A stretch of 64,000 bases of DNA, taken from the NCBI GenBank assembly GCA_014871385.1, contig CM026426.1, positions 37,759,918 through 37,823,917 on the forward strand, read 5' to 3'. Both the position numbers and the translations under genes were made by a program. Within the stretch, counting starts at the first letter, position 1. Every line of letters begins with the position of its first letter. The stretch comes from Ceratodon purpureus. Lineage: Eukaryota; Streptophyta; Bryopsida; Pseudoditrichales; Ditrichaceae. Below the pieces are notes generated by a model that was not told where the DNA came from, did no database searches, and was given only the letters and a program-made list of their open reading frames with translations. Shown piece after piece: positions 45,639 through 56,815 of the stretch.

Positions 45639-46095
45639 GAATTGGTCTTGTTTTATGCTTCACTCTTTCGAACTGATTACCTCCTCGTTATGTCTGTCAG
45701 CTTCTAGTCCTCTGTGATCATCTGTATCTTCTTTCTTTTTAATTAGACTCACTGTGCATAAGTAGTGTTTGTCCAAGGTAAGTTGCGTATATGTCGTCTA
45801 CAGAGTCCATTATTTTGGTTCGGTGATGCTATAGAAATGTACCTCCAGTGTTTTGAGGCCTGGTCACCATCGAAGCTGGTACAACAGATCGCAGCTTGGT
45901 CGTTCCAACAGGCATCGTCTGAACCCTTTTTTTTTGGTTCATTTTTTATTCTTTTTAAAAAAAAGCAATTCATCCTTTGGGACCATTTTAAACTGCAAAG
46001 CACTGGACCAAGTTCACTTCTTTGCTTATGTTATTGATATGAGATCCAGAAACGGGGTAGCATAATTGTATGTAGCAGAAACATATCAAATGAGC
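45639..46095. repeat. Tandem duplication, copy 2 (~0.45 kb), with longer reading frame
   Basis: Copy 2 aligns with copy 1 along its full length. Shared anchors include TGTCAGCTTCTAGTCCTCTG and CTACAGAGTCCA. Its frame FVQGKLRICRLQSPLFWFGD...SKLVQQIAAWSFQQASS stays open where copy 1 has TAA instead of CAA. The ends are ragged and no TSD is visible, so this is a segmental tandem duplication rather than a mobile element. Confidence 0.75.
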
Positions 46096-46318
46096 TAATA
46101 ACTGTTTTTGAATTTGCTTAAAAATCTGGAGTTGATGGGGGAGTAAAGGAGCATGTAATTGCGTGGAAGAGTTTGTCAATTCCGTAGATCATTTTTGGCT
46201 CAAATTTATTTGCATGCGTTAAATTATTGACCTTCAGTATCTACTGCGTGTGATACCCGGAACAATTTAAACTTTCTCTGTCTACTAATTACTAAGTGTA
46301 ATACCCGGTTTGTTTTGC

Positions 46319-46463
46319 AGGATTTAATCAGGGTATGATCAAGGACATCTTTGGCGGGCTATTGATATCCGGGTCATCACACTACGTCAGGATTGCAAAC
46401 AATATCCGCGACATGGAGAACATATATCCACGCGTCATCAATATCAAGACAGTGACAGGCTGA
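46319..46463 (+). CDS. Likely terminal exon of an unknown protein
   Basis: After a textbook acceptor (tttgttttgcag at 46,309-46,320) the sequence reads FNQGMIKDIFGGLLISGSSH-YVRIANNIRDMENIY and stops at TGA 46,461-46,463. The composition is convincingly protein-like. The preceding donor exon may lie in or beyond the tandem duplication. No family is recognised. Confidence 0.35.
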
Positions 46464-46964
46464 GTTAAGTGTAGGTTCTCCGTAGCTTAATTATGATGCA
46501 TCAAAGGTTAGACCATCAGTATGCTAGATTGATTGGACTTTTGCTGAAATCATAGTAACTAGTAGATGTAATCAGTGGTGACATTATGGCTTAGTGGCAG
46601 CACTCAAAGTTAATTATGTGTGATGAGTGGGATCCTGTATGATTTAGATCTCGAAGGTGGACATGATGGATGACGATCATTTCATTTGGCAGCTGAGTGC
46701 CAAATCAGGTGACGTAGGCGTCGAGGCTTGCTTCATGTCTAGGGTGACAGAGGGTAATACTCCTTTCCAAAGTGTTTGTTGCTGTAATCAATTTGAAGCT
46801 CTGGAGAGTTCATTGTTTTTGGAAGAACGCGCAGTGTAAGGCATTTGCATTCACGGAAGGAGGTGTGCCACGAATGTGCTTGGAACACTGCATATTCTAA
46901 GTGCGCTTGTTTGGTGGGCTAGATCGCCGCAGGAGATTGGAAGACACAAGAGCATTAGTGCAAG
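46464..46964. other. Spacer with one short frame
   Basis: The frame 46,657-46,839 (MDMMDDDHFIWQLSAKSGDV...) is hydrophilic and could be an exon. It is not otherwise supported. Confidence 0.25.
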
Positions 46965-48056
46965 ATGGATGCATACACCGCTCTTTGGAAGGGGAAGCGA
47001 AAGATGTTGGAGAACAACGGCGACAAGGGGCAGTTCAAGCCCCCGCTGAAGTGCATGGTTAATTTAGACTTTGAGGAACCGCATTTGGAGATTTGGAGGG
47101 ACACGGCACGCAGACGAGGAGGCCATTACCAGCACCTCCAAGATGCTCCACATCTTCTTCGTGACTTAATTATCTGGCTGGAGTCAGTGGAAAAGTTCGA
47201 AGTGATGACGAAGCTCAAGTGCCGGAACTTTGCCGTTGTTTGTGCTTTGGTGGGCACGGGATGGGCAGGAAGATGGACCCCAAAGGCATTGCAGGCTTTT
47301 CAAGCCGTGGCAAACTGCACTGGGATCATGCATCCTCCGCGCAACCAGAACCTGGTTCGTACGTGGAGAACACACGGCGGGGAGGTATGTTCCTTATCGA
47401 ATGCAATTCAGCCGAGGCAGAACGTGAATCTGGGTCTCACAATCCCACCATCTCTGGGCAAGAGCAGAAAGTTTCTGAATTTGGACCCCCTGAGTGGAAA
47501 AATCCTTGTGACGTCTAAGATTCCTACGCCTCCTGTCACTCCTCTTGTGCGTCCACTTCCGTTTGGCCGCGTTCATGCACAGCGGGATGCTCTTCGCATC
47601 GGATGTACTCCTTCTCGTGCACATCGCCGAGATGGCCTTCCTAGGAGTTGGTCTCCTATGTCCGCCGTTGCAGCTGCCGATCCCTTTGCCGCTTTTGTTG
47701 CTTGTCGCGCTCGTGGCCGTGTTGCTGTATAGACTCGCAATCAAGTTCCTACGGCTCCAAGACATCCCGCGTCTGCTGCAGGAGTTCGCTCATAGAAGGC
47801 AAGAGTACGGGGCCCTCACCACGTCTTCGTCCTCCCCGACTCCAGTGACTCTGAGGAAGAACCTAATTCAACATCGGCAGTTCAAGGATCTTTCGTAAGT
47901 GCGAAGATGGCCCCGGAGGAGCACAACGACAGCGACGAGGAGGCAAGAAACTCCGTAAGCACTCAGGCATCAGCTTGCCGACCGCAGTACAACAGAGCGG
48001 GAGGACAAGCTGCGCGGAATTCGAGAGAGCGCGCCACCACCAAACCCCGCAAGTAG
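46965..48056 (+). pseudogene. Hypothetical protein with frame interrupted by two TAG codons
   Basis: From ATG 46,965 the frame encodes MDAYTALWKGKRKMLENNGD, then PHLEIWRDTARRRGGHYQHL and CALVGTGWAGRWTPKALQAF. It stops at TAG 47,730-47,732. Beyond it the same frame continues with plausible protein (TRNQVPTAPRHPASAAGVRS), a second TAG at 47,793-47,795, then HHVFVLPDSSDSEEEPNST and NRAGGQAARNSRERATTKPR to the third TAG at 48,054. The region is GC-richer than its surroundings. The simplest reading is a gene with two nonsense mutations. No family recognised. The hydrophobic frame at 47,545-47,898 is the alternative in another phase. Confidence 0.45.
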
Positions 48057-49309
48057 GTATGCAGCGTGCATGTTAGCTCCGCCCCAGTAGTCCTTTTCGC
48101 ATTTGTTTTATAATTGCAATTTTTTGTCGCCAATCGTTAGCTCAGTAGGAAGTTGTCCTTCATGAATTGGAGCAGGAGACAATATGTTTGTACTGTCCTG
48201 GAAAAAAATTGCCATTTGGTAATGGTAGCTTATTTTGTCTGGATTCCTGTGGCGTACAATGTAATTACACAATTTATCTATCTCTGACTACATCACACCG
48301 AAAATACGTATTGTGTGTACATTACAGGTGAACGTATCTGAAGGAATGGCGAGACAATCATGCACGTCTTTGGAGTGATGGTCTACAAGAATGTGAGGAA
48401 TCTACAGGTAAATTTGTAATTTTGGTGCCCAAGTTTTGAAGTAGCAGTGGAGTATGCTGCTGTACAGGAATGGTCTACACGTACTTTCAACGAGGGTAAC
48501 ATGGTAGTTAATGTAGCAGGAGTAATTTGATATATACTATGCACTTGCATAAGCAGTTGATCGCGTAAAACTAGAGACATAAGAACTCGAAGACGCACAG
48601 AATGCAACTCTGAATTTTCATGTCCTGTTGTTATCGAATGTACTCTCTGTACTGGTTGCCTTGCTCGACTGATGTTCCTTGTGAAAGTTGCTGTATGTGA
48701 ATGTTCAGTGCTTTCCATGTTATGAGTCGATTAGATGCCTTGCATGAAATTGGTAGGTAGGTTAAAAATGCAATGTTTAGGGTGTGTATGGAAATCAAAC
48801 AGTGATATTTGAATGCTATACCACTGATTCTCATTGTGTCTAGGTACTTTGCACAATGTTGTTGTACCCTTTGATGTATGCATTGTGGATTACATGTGGA
48901 GTGTGCAAACACACTGTGCAATTGTGAGAGCGACAGGAGCATCTTTCAACGTCATTCCCATCCCGTCTATTGAAAGCAAAATTTTTCTAATACAGAAAAT
49001 GATCTCACTTATATAAAATTTCATTTAAAACATCATATTAGCTTTCCCTTTTTAATGGTAAAACCGGGGAGGACGATACAGACGAAGTACATAAAACAGA
49101 GCAATCGCATGGGATAACTCTGGTAGGATGACTTCCGTCGTAGAAAACGTCATCCATTAAACCCAAAAACAAAGTTTAACAGTGAGTGTCTTTTCCAACA
49201 GAAACGGTTCAATGCTTCTGACATTATTTTCTTTGCGAAGAATTCTTACAGAAAATCAACAAAAGTGAGTCCACCTTAACAGCAATTTGCATTTTTTTTG
49301 TGGGAAAGG
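48057..49309. other. No supported gene
   Basis: Short frames only. The minus frames at 48,383-48,942 are not protein-like. Confidence 0.3.
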
Positions 49310-49486
49310 TCAGGCAGTTCCAGTAGTGCTCTTACTTGAAGCGAGTGCATTACCATTGGGTATGCAATCTAAGATTTGTGGTTTCTTCTTTGACTTTGGT
49401 AGGAGCTCATCTGTAATTGGCTTTAAAATACAAGAGATATCCTTTGCGCCATACTCACATTTGTACCTACAAAGTCCTACCACCGT
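49310..49486 (-). pseudogene. MULE-associated N-terminal fragment
   Basis: The minus strand reads LCRYKCEYGAKDISCILKPI-TDELLPKSKKK-PQILDC. This matches the start of the MULE pseudogene at 61.7 kb (MYKCEYGSKDFSRIVKPITK). Both preserve YKCEYG.KD...I.KPIT. Only this short domain is present, so it is a remnant of a second copy of the same transposon family. Confidence 0.55.
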
Positions 49487-52400
49487 CATAAGCTACGGCG
49501 GCTTATTACTCTAAACTTCTACATAATGGCATAATATACTGTAACAGTAAAACACATACCTTTTAAATTCTAAAGCAATCTTGTGTCTGTCTTGTGATTA
49601 ATGTAGTCCTCTCTTTGCTTTTTCTCCATTAACTTGCACTATGCCCCTTCTCTCCGACATTCCATACTCTCAATAAAATTAAGTATACAAACCAGTGGTA
49701 TATAATATTGTTGCACAATGTGAGACTTTCTATGTCGATCTCAAGAAGGCCAATATTCTAGCTGCCATTTCAAATCACGTGGTTCAAATATCACCGCTAG
49801 AGGTTTTTGTACATGATCCTTGATGGCATGTAGTTGGAGTCCTTGAATATTGAAAGTGCGAGCAGGTCAATCTCCACAACCTCGTCATCGCCACAAGTAA
49901 GTTTATTGTTGCCTTTGCTTTTGTAAGTTGAATCCATTGCTAGATACACCCACATCTCCAGCTTTAACGAACACAAAAGTAAGGTAAAAAGCTTAGATTC
50001 CCAAACATCTATGGAAACCCTACAGTACGCCAAATTCAAATTCTAGTGACATTGGTTGTTGTTGATGACGACCCTTATTGAAGGTAGATGCTTTGGTCAG
50101 GCAAGATGACAGATTTTCTAGCAAACAAAGGGATCCTAGGATTCTCTACATATAGCAGCAGATGTAGTTGAAGATACATATTTAAACCTTGAAGATGTTG
50201 TCAAAGTGCGCGGAGAACACTAGAATCCTAAGCAGTCGAAGCAACCGTAGCTTGATTTTTGAAAACAAAAATGGCGTTTGGACGACGTCATGTTGACGCC
50301 AGTGTCAAATTGATGATTAGTGTTAAGTGTCACAAAGAGAAAGAACATGCGACCTACTATAACTTGGAAGGCGCAAGTTTCTGAATCTAGAAGTTATTGG
50401 GAATGCTTACTCCCATGGAAAACATGTTGTTTCCTATTGCAGTCTAGAATGTAAAGCACGATGCGTCGTTCCCACCTTATTTTTCCTTACATGCGATTTA
50501 GCGTTCTTCACCCTAATGGTTCTCCATACATCTGAAAACTGCTACAAAAAGGTAGCTGTCCTATTCCATTGCTGTAGCGTAACGTGTAACGGTGGTATAA
50601 TTTCAGTATAGAATCATTGATCCTATTGAAACTATATGGTAATCGTATTGTAATTTCAATACAGTATTTGTACTGAATGATACCATATACTTACATACCA
50701 ATATTCATGTTATCATACATGAATGTAAGTGCACTTAAAATTTATAGGGAAAGAGTTTCACTGGGATTCGATGGTTCCAATTATCTATCGCACCCCTAGG
50801 CAAATCTATATCAGCTGTAGTGCTAGCCGAGTTCAAACCTCGAATCCCTTCCTTCCCAATATACCACCAGTACCAATACTCCACAACACTACTCCACACG
50901 TGCATGACCAAGGGAAGGTTCAATTTTATTCACATGATTAGTCCATTATTAGTAGAAACGATATAAAAACTAAATGGTAACTATATTTTCCACATCAGTT
51001 TCCTGGTGGGAACGCAGTTAGTGGATGATTGAATCCGTCATTGGAGGCAGATCTTCCTCCACTACTCAAATAGTCCCCATTGGCCATCAGACGCCGATGA
51101 CCCGAATCCTGCTGGATCTCCCTTCTCCAGTAATTTTGCTCATCCCCTCTTGCATCCCCACCACCCCAAGCTGCCCAATTGCTCCTTCAACCCCTGATCT
51201 GATCCTTAACTGAGGCCCTTCCAAACACTTTCACGCTTGACGAGACGTCTCGCCGTTCGCGGCCGGAGTGGTCAGCTATCAGAACTTATCTGAAGCCTCT
51301 GGAGGGCGCCGAAGGTGGAACAGATGCTACCGACACTGGACATGTCTTTGTCCTGAGTAGGTATGCAAAATTACGCGGAGAACTGTAATGGGTTTGTTGT
51401 TAAGATCATTCATTTTGAGTGAATGTTAGTGGGTTTGGGTGGTTGGATTTTTGGGCTTTTGTTTTGTCGGCAGGTGCTATTTGCTAATATCAGAGATCCA
51501 TGGAATGAGGACGACTCCTTTTCGTGTTTTTTGTATGGTTTGGCGTGCTGATTCACTTGTCGGTGATTTTCCTTGCTCGTGCGAGATAACCTTCGAATTT
51601 CTCGTTCTGGGAGATGTGCAGTGTGAAGTGGATACCCGAGGTTGACTGAGAGTGCTCATCCTACATGACAAGGTGAGTATTTCTTTAGTACTTTGCTATG
51701 AACAGGCTGGGTTTAGCCTCTTATTTTGAGATGGGTTTGTGTACTCTGGCGGCCGTCCTCCGACTACAGCTATGTTTTTCACTCTTACTGTAGTTTCTTA
51801 GGAGTTGAACGCGTTTGGTAATACTATCGTCTGATTTGGTTTTCTTACGGCTCTTTGATAATTGGTTTCTTGCACGCTACGAAGTGATCAACCTGCTACA
51901 TGGGCTTGATGACGAGAGTTTGGAGTGGAATTTTGGTTTGCCAATGAGCTGGAATTCCAGTGTTTCTGTAGGGTAGTGTTCGATGTTGGGTTGCTGCGGG
52001 TACCTTCCATATTATTCTTGATAAGTACGAACTTTTCTTCGATTTACACTCTGTGTACCGGAACCTGGTCATGTACTGCTGAGCTGAGGGAAGGGTTAGG
52101 TCTACTACTTTTGAGTTTGCGCTTTCTGAATGAGACTATCCCTTTGTGGGTAAGGGTAGAGGACATTGGACAGGGTGGAGGGCTTTCACTGGGAAATACC
52201 CAGGTCGCCTTATGGATTCTCGTCATCCACTGTATGCGTAACAAGTTGTTATCAATCTTGGGTGGAGTGACTATGCCTTCCTTGTTCGTCGAGATCAGGA
52301 GTGTTCTCAGTCACGGACGCAATTTTCTTGATGGTATTTCGTAAAGGTTCACCCTTCGAGCAGTCGACTGACAATCTGCTAATTAATCTCGGTCGAGTAA

Positions 52401-52793
52401 TAACCCAAGTCCGTTATGAATATCTTTTGGCGAAAGGTGCGTCGTTTCAATAGGAAGAGTAAATCACTGTCACAAACTAAATGTTGGCTATGTGGTAATA
52501 CGTCTGACGACTTAATTCAAGGACTCCTTTCGGTGAGGTTTTTCCAGGTTTTGTTGGTTACTTTCCTTGATTTTTCATCTTCTCTCTTGACATGAAGCTA
52601 TTCCCAGTTTCTAATCGTCTACCCAGTTCCCTTTTTCCTCAAGAGGAAGTTGTTGAAAGGAATGTTTTTGTGGCTCTTTGTACAGTTTTTGTCTAATTTT
52701 GATGCTGTTATCGGAATGGATTGATTAGCAAGTTCGACGTTCATTTGGAGCTCATACCTGTCTACATGGGTCTTTAGACCCTCGTACTAAAGT
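49487..52793. other. Upstream region of the deacetylase gene; possible 5' exons
   Basis: There is no clear gene. A stretch at ~51,209-51,359 reads ALPNTFTLDETSRRSRPEWS and PLEGAEGGTDATDTGHVFVL before a good donor (agtag|gtatgc). It is followed after an acceptor at ~51,473 by frames with NIRDPWNEDDSF. These might be 5' exons of the deacetylase gene or an older gene remnant, but stops interrupt them. The frame at 51,925-52,344 has no features. Confidence 0.25.
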
Positions 52794-55790
52794 ATGACCC
52801 CCGTCTCTACTTACGAGGTAACTTCAACCCCTCCGATCGGCACGTCCATTATCGCTGCTGATGGAAGTCATCTTCGATGGAGGATGGTCTCCCAGAGGAA
52901 TTCTGAGCCCAAGACTTCGAGGATCCGGAGCTCAAAAGGGCTTGGGTTTCAACCAGGGTCGGAGCCACGAGCTGCTAAGCTTATAACAAGTTTTTTGCCA
53001 TGGAGGCCTGGTTTAGGTTTTAAAGAAGGTAGTAAGCCCAGGAGGATTCACGGATCAAGTAGAGAAAGTAGGCATGGCGAAGGTGCAGGATGGCAGTCCT
53101 CAGGACTCGGAGGCACAGTCATGTTTGTGAATTCTAGCTTCATGGCAAATGTGCAGGGCAATATGGTGCTGACAGCTGTGGCTGTGGCGCTTGGTAGTCT
53201 TATTCTTGCAATGGTTGTTTTCTTGGGTCTCTCGTAAGCTCTCCTGTCACTTATTTCTCGTCCTCCTTGTGGTTCACCTGTGTACTCGATCGTCTGTCAC
53301 TTATTTGAATACATTTCTTTAAATTTAGCATCATAACTTTCTAAGTTATACAATGTATAGGGTCCAAGGCTTTGGGAATGCGTTACTTTGAACTAAACAA
53401 TCCGCTAGTTCTTCTTGACAGAATACTCTGCCATCCACTGTGGATTGTAAGGTGGACACAGAAACTTCAGCCACATATTCTGTACCTTAAACCTACACAA
53501 GGTGATGATGAATTTTTTCATAAGAAACCTTGTTCGTAGCTTACCGTAGGACGTAGTGAGCTTCCAGAGATGACCTGTGCAGCACGAATGTTGTTCTGGA
53601 TGTTTGGTTAAAGGGTAGCAGCACAGTCCTTGCCTTCCAGTGAAGGAGTTGAGCTGGATACCAACTGTGACTTAAGTCTGGAAAGATTGTAATAGATGAC
53701 GTGCCAGTCTATTCATGAACTTTGAGTAATCAACACTATTTTTAACGATTGTGCAGATAAACTTGTCGCTTTAACTCTGGACGATGGCCCGCATCGGCAT
53801 ATTACTCCTCATGTAATTTTTCCTACTTTTGACAAGCTCTATTTTTCTAAACAATGGTTTGTGGATACAGTGCTCTGTCTCTCTTGTAGAACTTCTTTTT
53901 TAGATAAATTTGTTTTGTTTGGCTTATGCTGCGCAGCTGCTAGATATCTTGAAGGAGAATGATTGCAAGGCAACCTGGTTTCTGATTGGCAAGCACATGG
54001 ATATGTGTCCTGAGGTCGTCGAACGTATTCACGCTGAAGGTGTTCTGAACTTGGCCTGCTCCAGTTAATTCCTCACTGTTTAGATTACCGAATAGAAACA
54101 CATTGTACATAGTCTTGTTGCTAGTACAATTAGTGCAAATTTCAGTCAACAACGACGGTGAATCTGTAGATTGAAGCATACATAGTTCAGGGATGATTTT
54201 ATTACTTTTCGGGACTGAATTCAGGCTCCTGTGGGGCATGTGTCTCGTACTTATTGCCGCTGTGGAGTGATGCGTGCAGGTCATGAAGTGGCGAATCACA
54301 TGATGGACGACGTTGCTAGTTGGTATCTTGCTAAGGTTGACAATTTTTCGTTCTTACACGCTTATCCTCCGAGGCAGTTTTTCCAGCAGACAGTTGGTTC
54401 AGGTCTTGAAAAATGTTTCTGACGAACTAACTGGGTCGTTTCAGACGCCACATAGTAAACTTATTCTTTGTGCTTTCTCCTGGCCTGCTGGTGTAGATAC
54501 TGAGATTTAAGAGTGGGTTTGTCTTGTGAAGGAAGAGTTTGAGGAACATCTAGTTCAGTGTGACCTTCGTCTCAAGAATTACTTTCGTCTTAATTCTAGT
54601 GGTCAACCTATTAAGTGGTTTCGCCCGGTGAGTGTTTCCTCAGCCTGAACATGCGCACATACACTCTTAAACCTCTTGTACCGTAGTGGGCGTTGTTTGA
54701 AATCCATTGGAGTTGCAAAATTGTGCTTGTTCAGAGGACTCCCTGAACTGACGGTATTGTAGTTTTTGATTGGAACTCTGCTGTGGACAATTTCTGCCAT
54801 GGTATTGCGCCTTCTTACTACCAGTGTAATGGGTAGATACAGATTTTGTAGATTTATATCTTCTCAATTTTATAACCTTAATGATATATTCGGGTCAATT
54901 TTGCTTCTGAGCATTTTCTTAAAATTGCGATAGGACTGATGAAGTTGGGGTACGCAGAATCAAAAGCTTCTTATAGTTGGCCATGATTGTGATGCATACA
55001 GGGACATGGTTTCTATAATCCACAAATACTACGGACGTGCGACTACCATGGCTATCGAGTTGCATTAGGATCATTATATCCCATGGACCACATGTTTGAA
55101 AAACAGGCGAAACTCGTTGTGAAGAATTTGCTTTGGCGGGTAAGTGCCTAGCTCCTCGAATCAAATGGTATAGTATTTGGCGGGGCATGTGTCTGGATAC
55201 AATACCGTCAAGTTTTGTTTTTGCATGTGCTTATTATTTTCCAATTTTCTAAAGCCTATTTGTACCTCACTGCAATTACTCGATGTGAATTCTTTTCTCA
55301 CTGGGATGCCCTAAATTATATCTGTCGTCAAACAGTGAATGATATATTCTTGAAAAACAGGCTTGCGTACTTTTGACTACGATTGGACCTGTTTGGAGGT
55401 CTTGGTTGTCTATAATCACCTAGAGTTGTCCGTTTTGGCATGATTATTTGCAGATTCATCCCGGAGCAGTCATTATCCTCCATGATCGAGTTCCTCAGTG
55501 GGAGCAAACGCCTCAGGTACTTAACGGGGTCGGTGATACAGCTCATTTCCTGTTCTCATTAGCTTCAGTTGCTGCAGTGTAGGACTTACTGTTTGTATTT
55601 GCTCTCAATTTGGACTATCCAGGTGTTGACGCTCCTTTTGCCGGAGCTGAGGAGTCGTGGCTACAAGATAGTAACTCTTTCTGAATTAGATGAGTCACTG
55701 AGCAACAAAGAAGAATTATCATCTCGGGAAGAAGAACTGCCTCTTTTGAGCCAACGCAAAAAAACTTTTGAAGCTGGAGAGTATCGATAG
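52794..55790 (+). CDS. Membrane-anchored polysaccharide deacetylase (NodB homology), multi-exon
   Basis: Exon 1 (52,794-53,233) encodes a basic, Ser/Arg-rich N-terminus and then a membrane span MVLTAVAVALGSLILAMVVF, so the protein is probably a type II membrane or signal-anchored protein. NodB exons follow: 53,757-53,812 (KLVALTLDDGPH), 53,937-54,039 (LLDILKENDCKATWFLIGKH), 54,280-54,335 (HEVANHMMDDVASWYLAK), 54,532-54,627 (EEFEEHLVQCDLRL, ending WFRP), 55,002-55,139 (GHGFYNPQILRTCDYHGYRV), 55,454-55,516 (IHPGAVIILHDRVPQWEQTP) and 55,623-55,790. Phases agree from the second exon on. The link from exon 1 to 53,757 fails on phase, so an exon is missing from my model. Motif 1 (LDDG), RPGHG and LHD are present. 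The second His of the usual H-(S/T)-x-x-H motif is replaced (NHMMDD). It should deacetylate an acetylated glycan; the substrate is unknown. Confidence 0.8.
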
Positions 55791-56461
55791 TCAGTTCCTT
55801 TGAATTGCCTGTGTTCTCCTGACTCTGAGCAACACGAATTATACCAGAAGCATGACTAACTCCAAACTTATTTACTAGTCTTCCCTTGAATCTACAAGGA
55901 GGCACACTTGGTGAACTTGGTTACCTCAATCCTCAAGGACTTACCGTTAGTTCAGGGTACATTCTCATCCGCAATCCACGTGGATTCCAGTCCTCATCCT
56001 CCACATTTGTTGCTTTTGAATCTAGGACTCCGGAACAGCTTGGCCGCATGGCGAGATTGGATAGAATTTACAGAGCAGGGTACTTTTTCATGATATTTAA
56101 GTGATGATTCAATACCCGACACGTTGTCTTAAGTGGATGTACCTCAACTATGACGATCATCAACATTGACGAATATCGAAGTTGGTCAATGTCGAAGTGT
56201 GCGAAGTCAGGCTGAAAAATCAGCCCCTCCATCAATTTTCCTGCAAGATCTTATGGCCCTTACCACTTGTCTCTGAACTTTATCATGTCGTGCCCTACCA
56301 GTTTCAAATCACTCGAAAGCCAATTCGTATATTATGTACGAATAGTTTAGTCCCGAATGAGATTAGCATCTGAAATAAAAGTAGCAATATCTTCCACCCA
56401 AAAGTCTTGTTACGTTTGTTCATCAATTGGTAGTCCACTCATAGAGTTCTATGCGTCCCAC
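55791..56461. other. 3' region of the deacetylase gene
   Basis: No further gene is seen. The short frames at 55,886-56,104 and 56,182-56,373 are unsupported. Confidence 0.3.
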
Positions 56462-56815
56462 TAGGGGTGTTTAGAGCACATTTGAGGACGACTTGAAAGA
56501 CAACTAGATCTCATTGCCGGGTCCACCATACTTAGAGGACCCCACATGAGGGCCCTGAACTCACTTGATTTTTAATGAATTGGCAAGTTGAGAGTGGATG
56601 CTAGAAATAAGTCACTAGAAACTCATCAAGGAGGGTGGGGGGCTCCTTGATGAGTTTCTAGTGACTTACTTCTAGCGTCCACTCTCAACTTGCCAATTCA
56701 TTAAAAATCAAGTGAGTTTAGGGCCCTCATGTGGGGTCCTCTAAGTATGGATGTCCCGGCGATGAGAACTAGTGGTCTTTCAAGTGGTCCTCAAATGTGC
56801 TTTGAACACCCCCTA
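56462..56815. mobile_element. Foldback MITE, hAT-like ends, ~354 bp
   Basis: Two inverted arms of about 172 bases (56,462-56,633 and 56,643-56,815) surround a 9-base G-rich loop (56,634-56,642). The inner ~100 bases are nearly perfect complements; the outer parts carry a few mismatches. The ends read TAGGGGTGTT and its complement AACACCCCCTA, resembling hAT termini (TAGGGGTG-type). No matching 8-bp target duplication is visible, and CACTA-like reading of the tip (CACTAGGGG) is an alternative. No protein is encoded. A transcript would form a long hairpin, a natural small-RNA precursor shape. Confidence 0.8.

Noticed and set aside
47545..47898. Hydrophobic frame resembling a membrane protein
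   Set aside because: Out of phase with the ATG frame at 46,965, whose acidic Ser-rich continuation is more protein-like.
50820..50860. GAGTTCAAACCTCG, similar to a pol III B-box
   Set aside because: No convincing A-box at the right distance and no cloverleaf.
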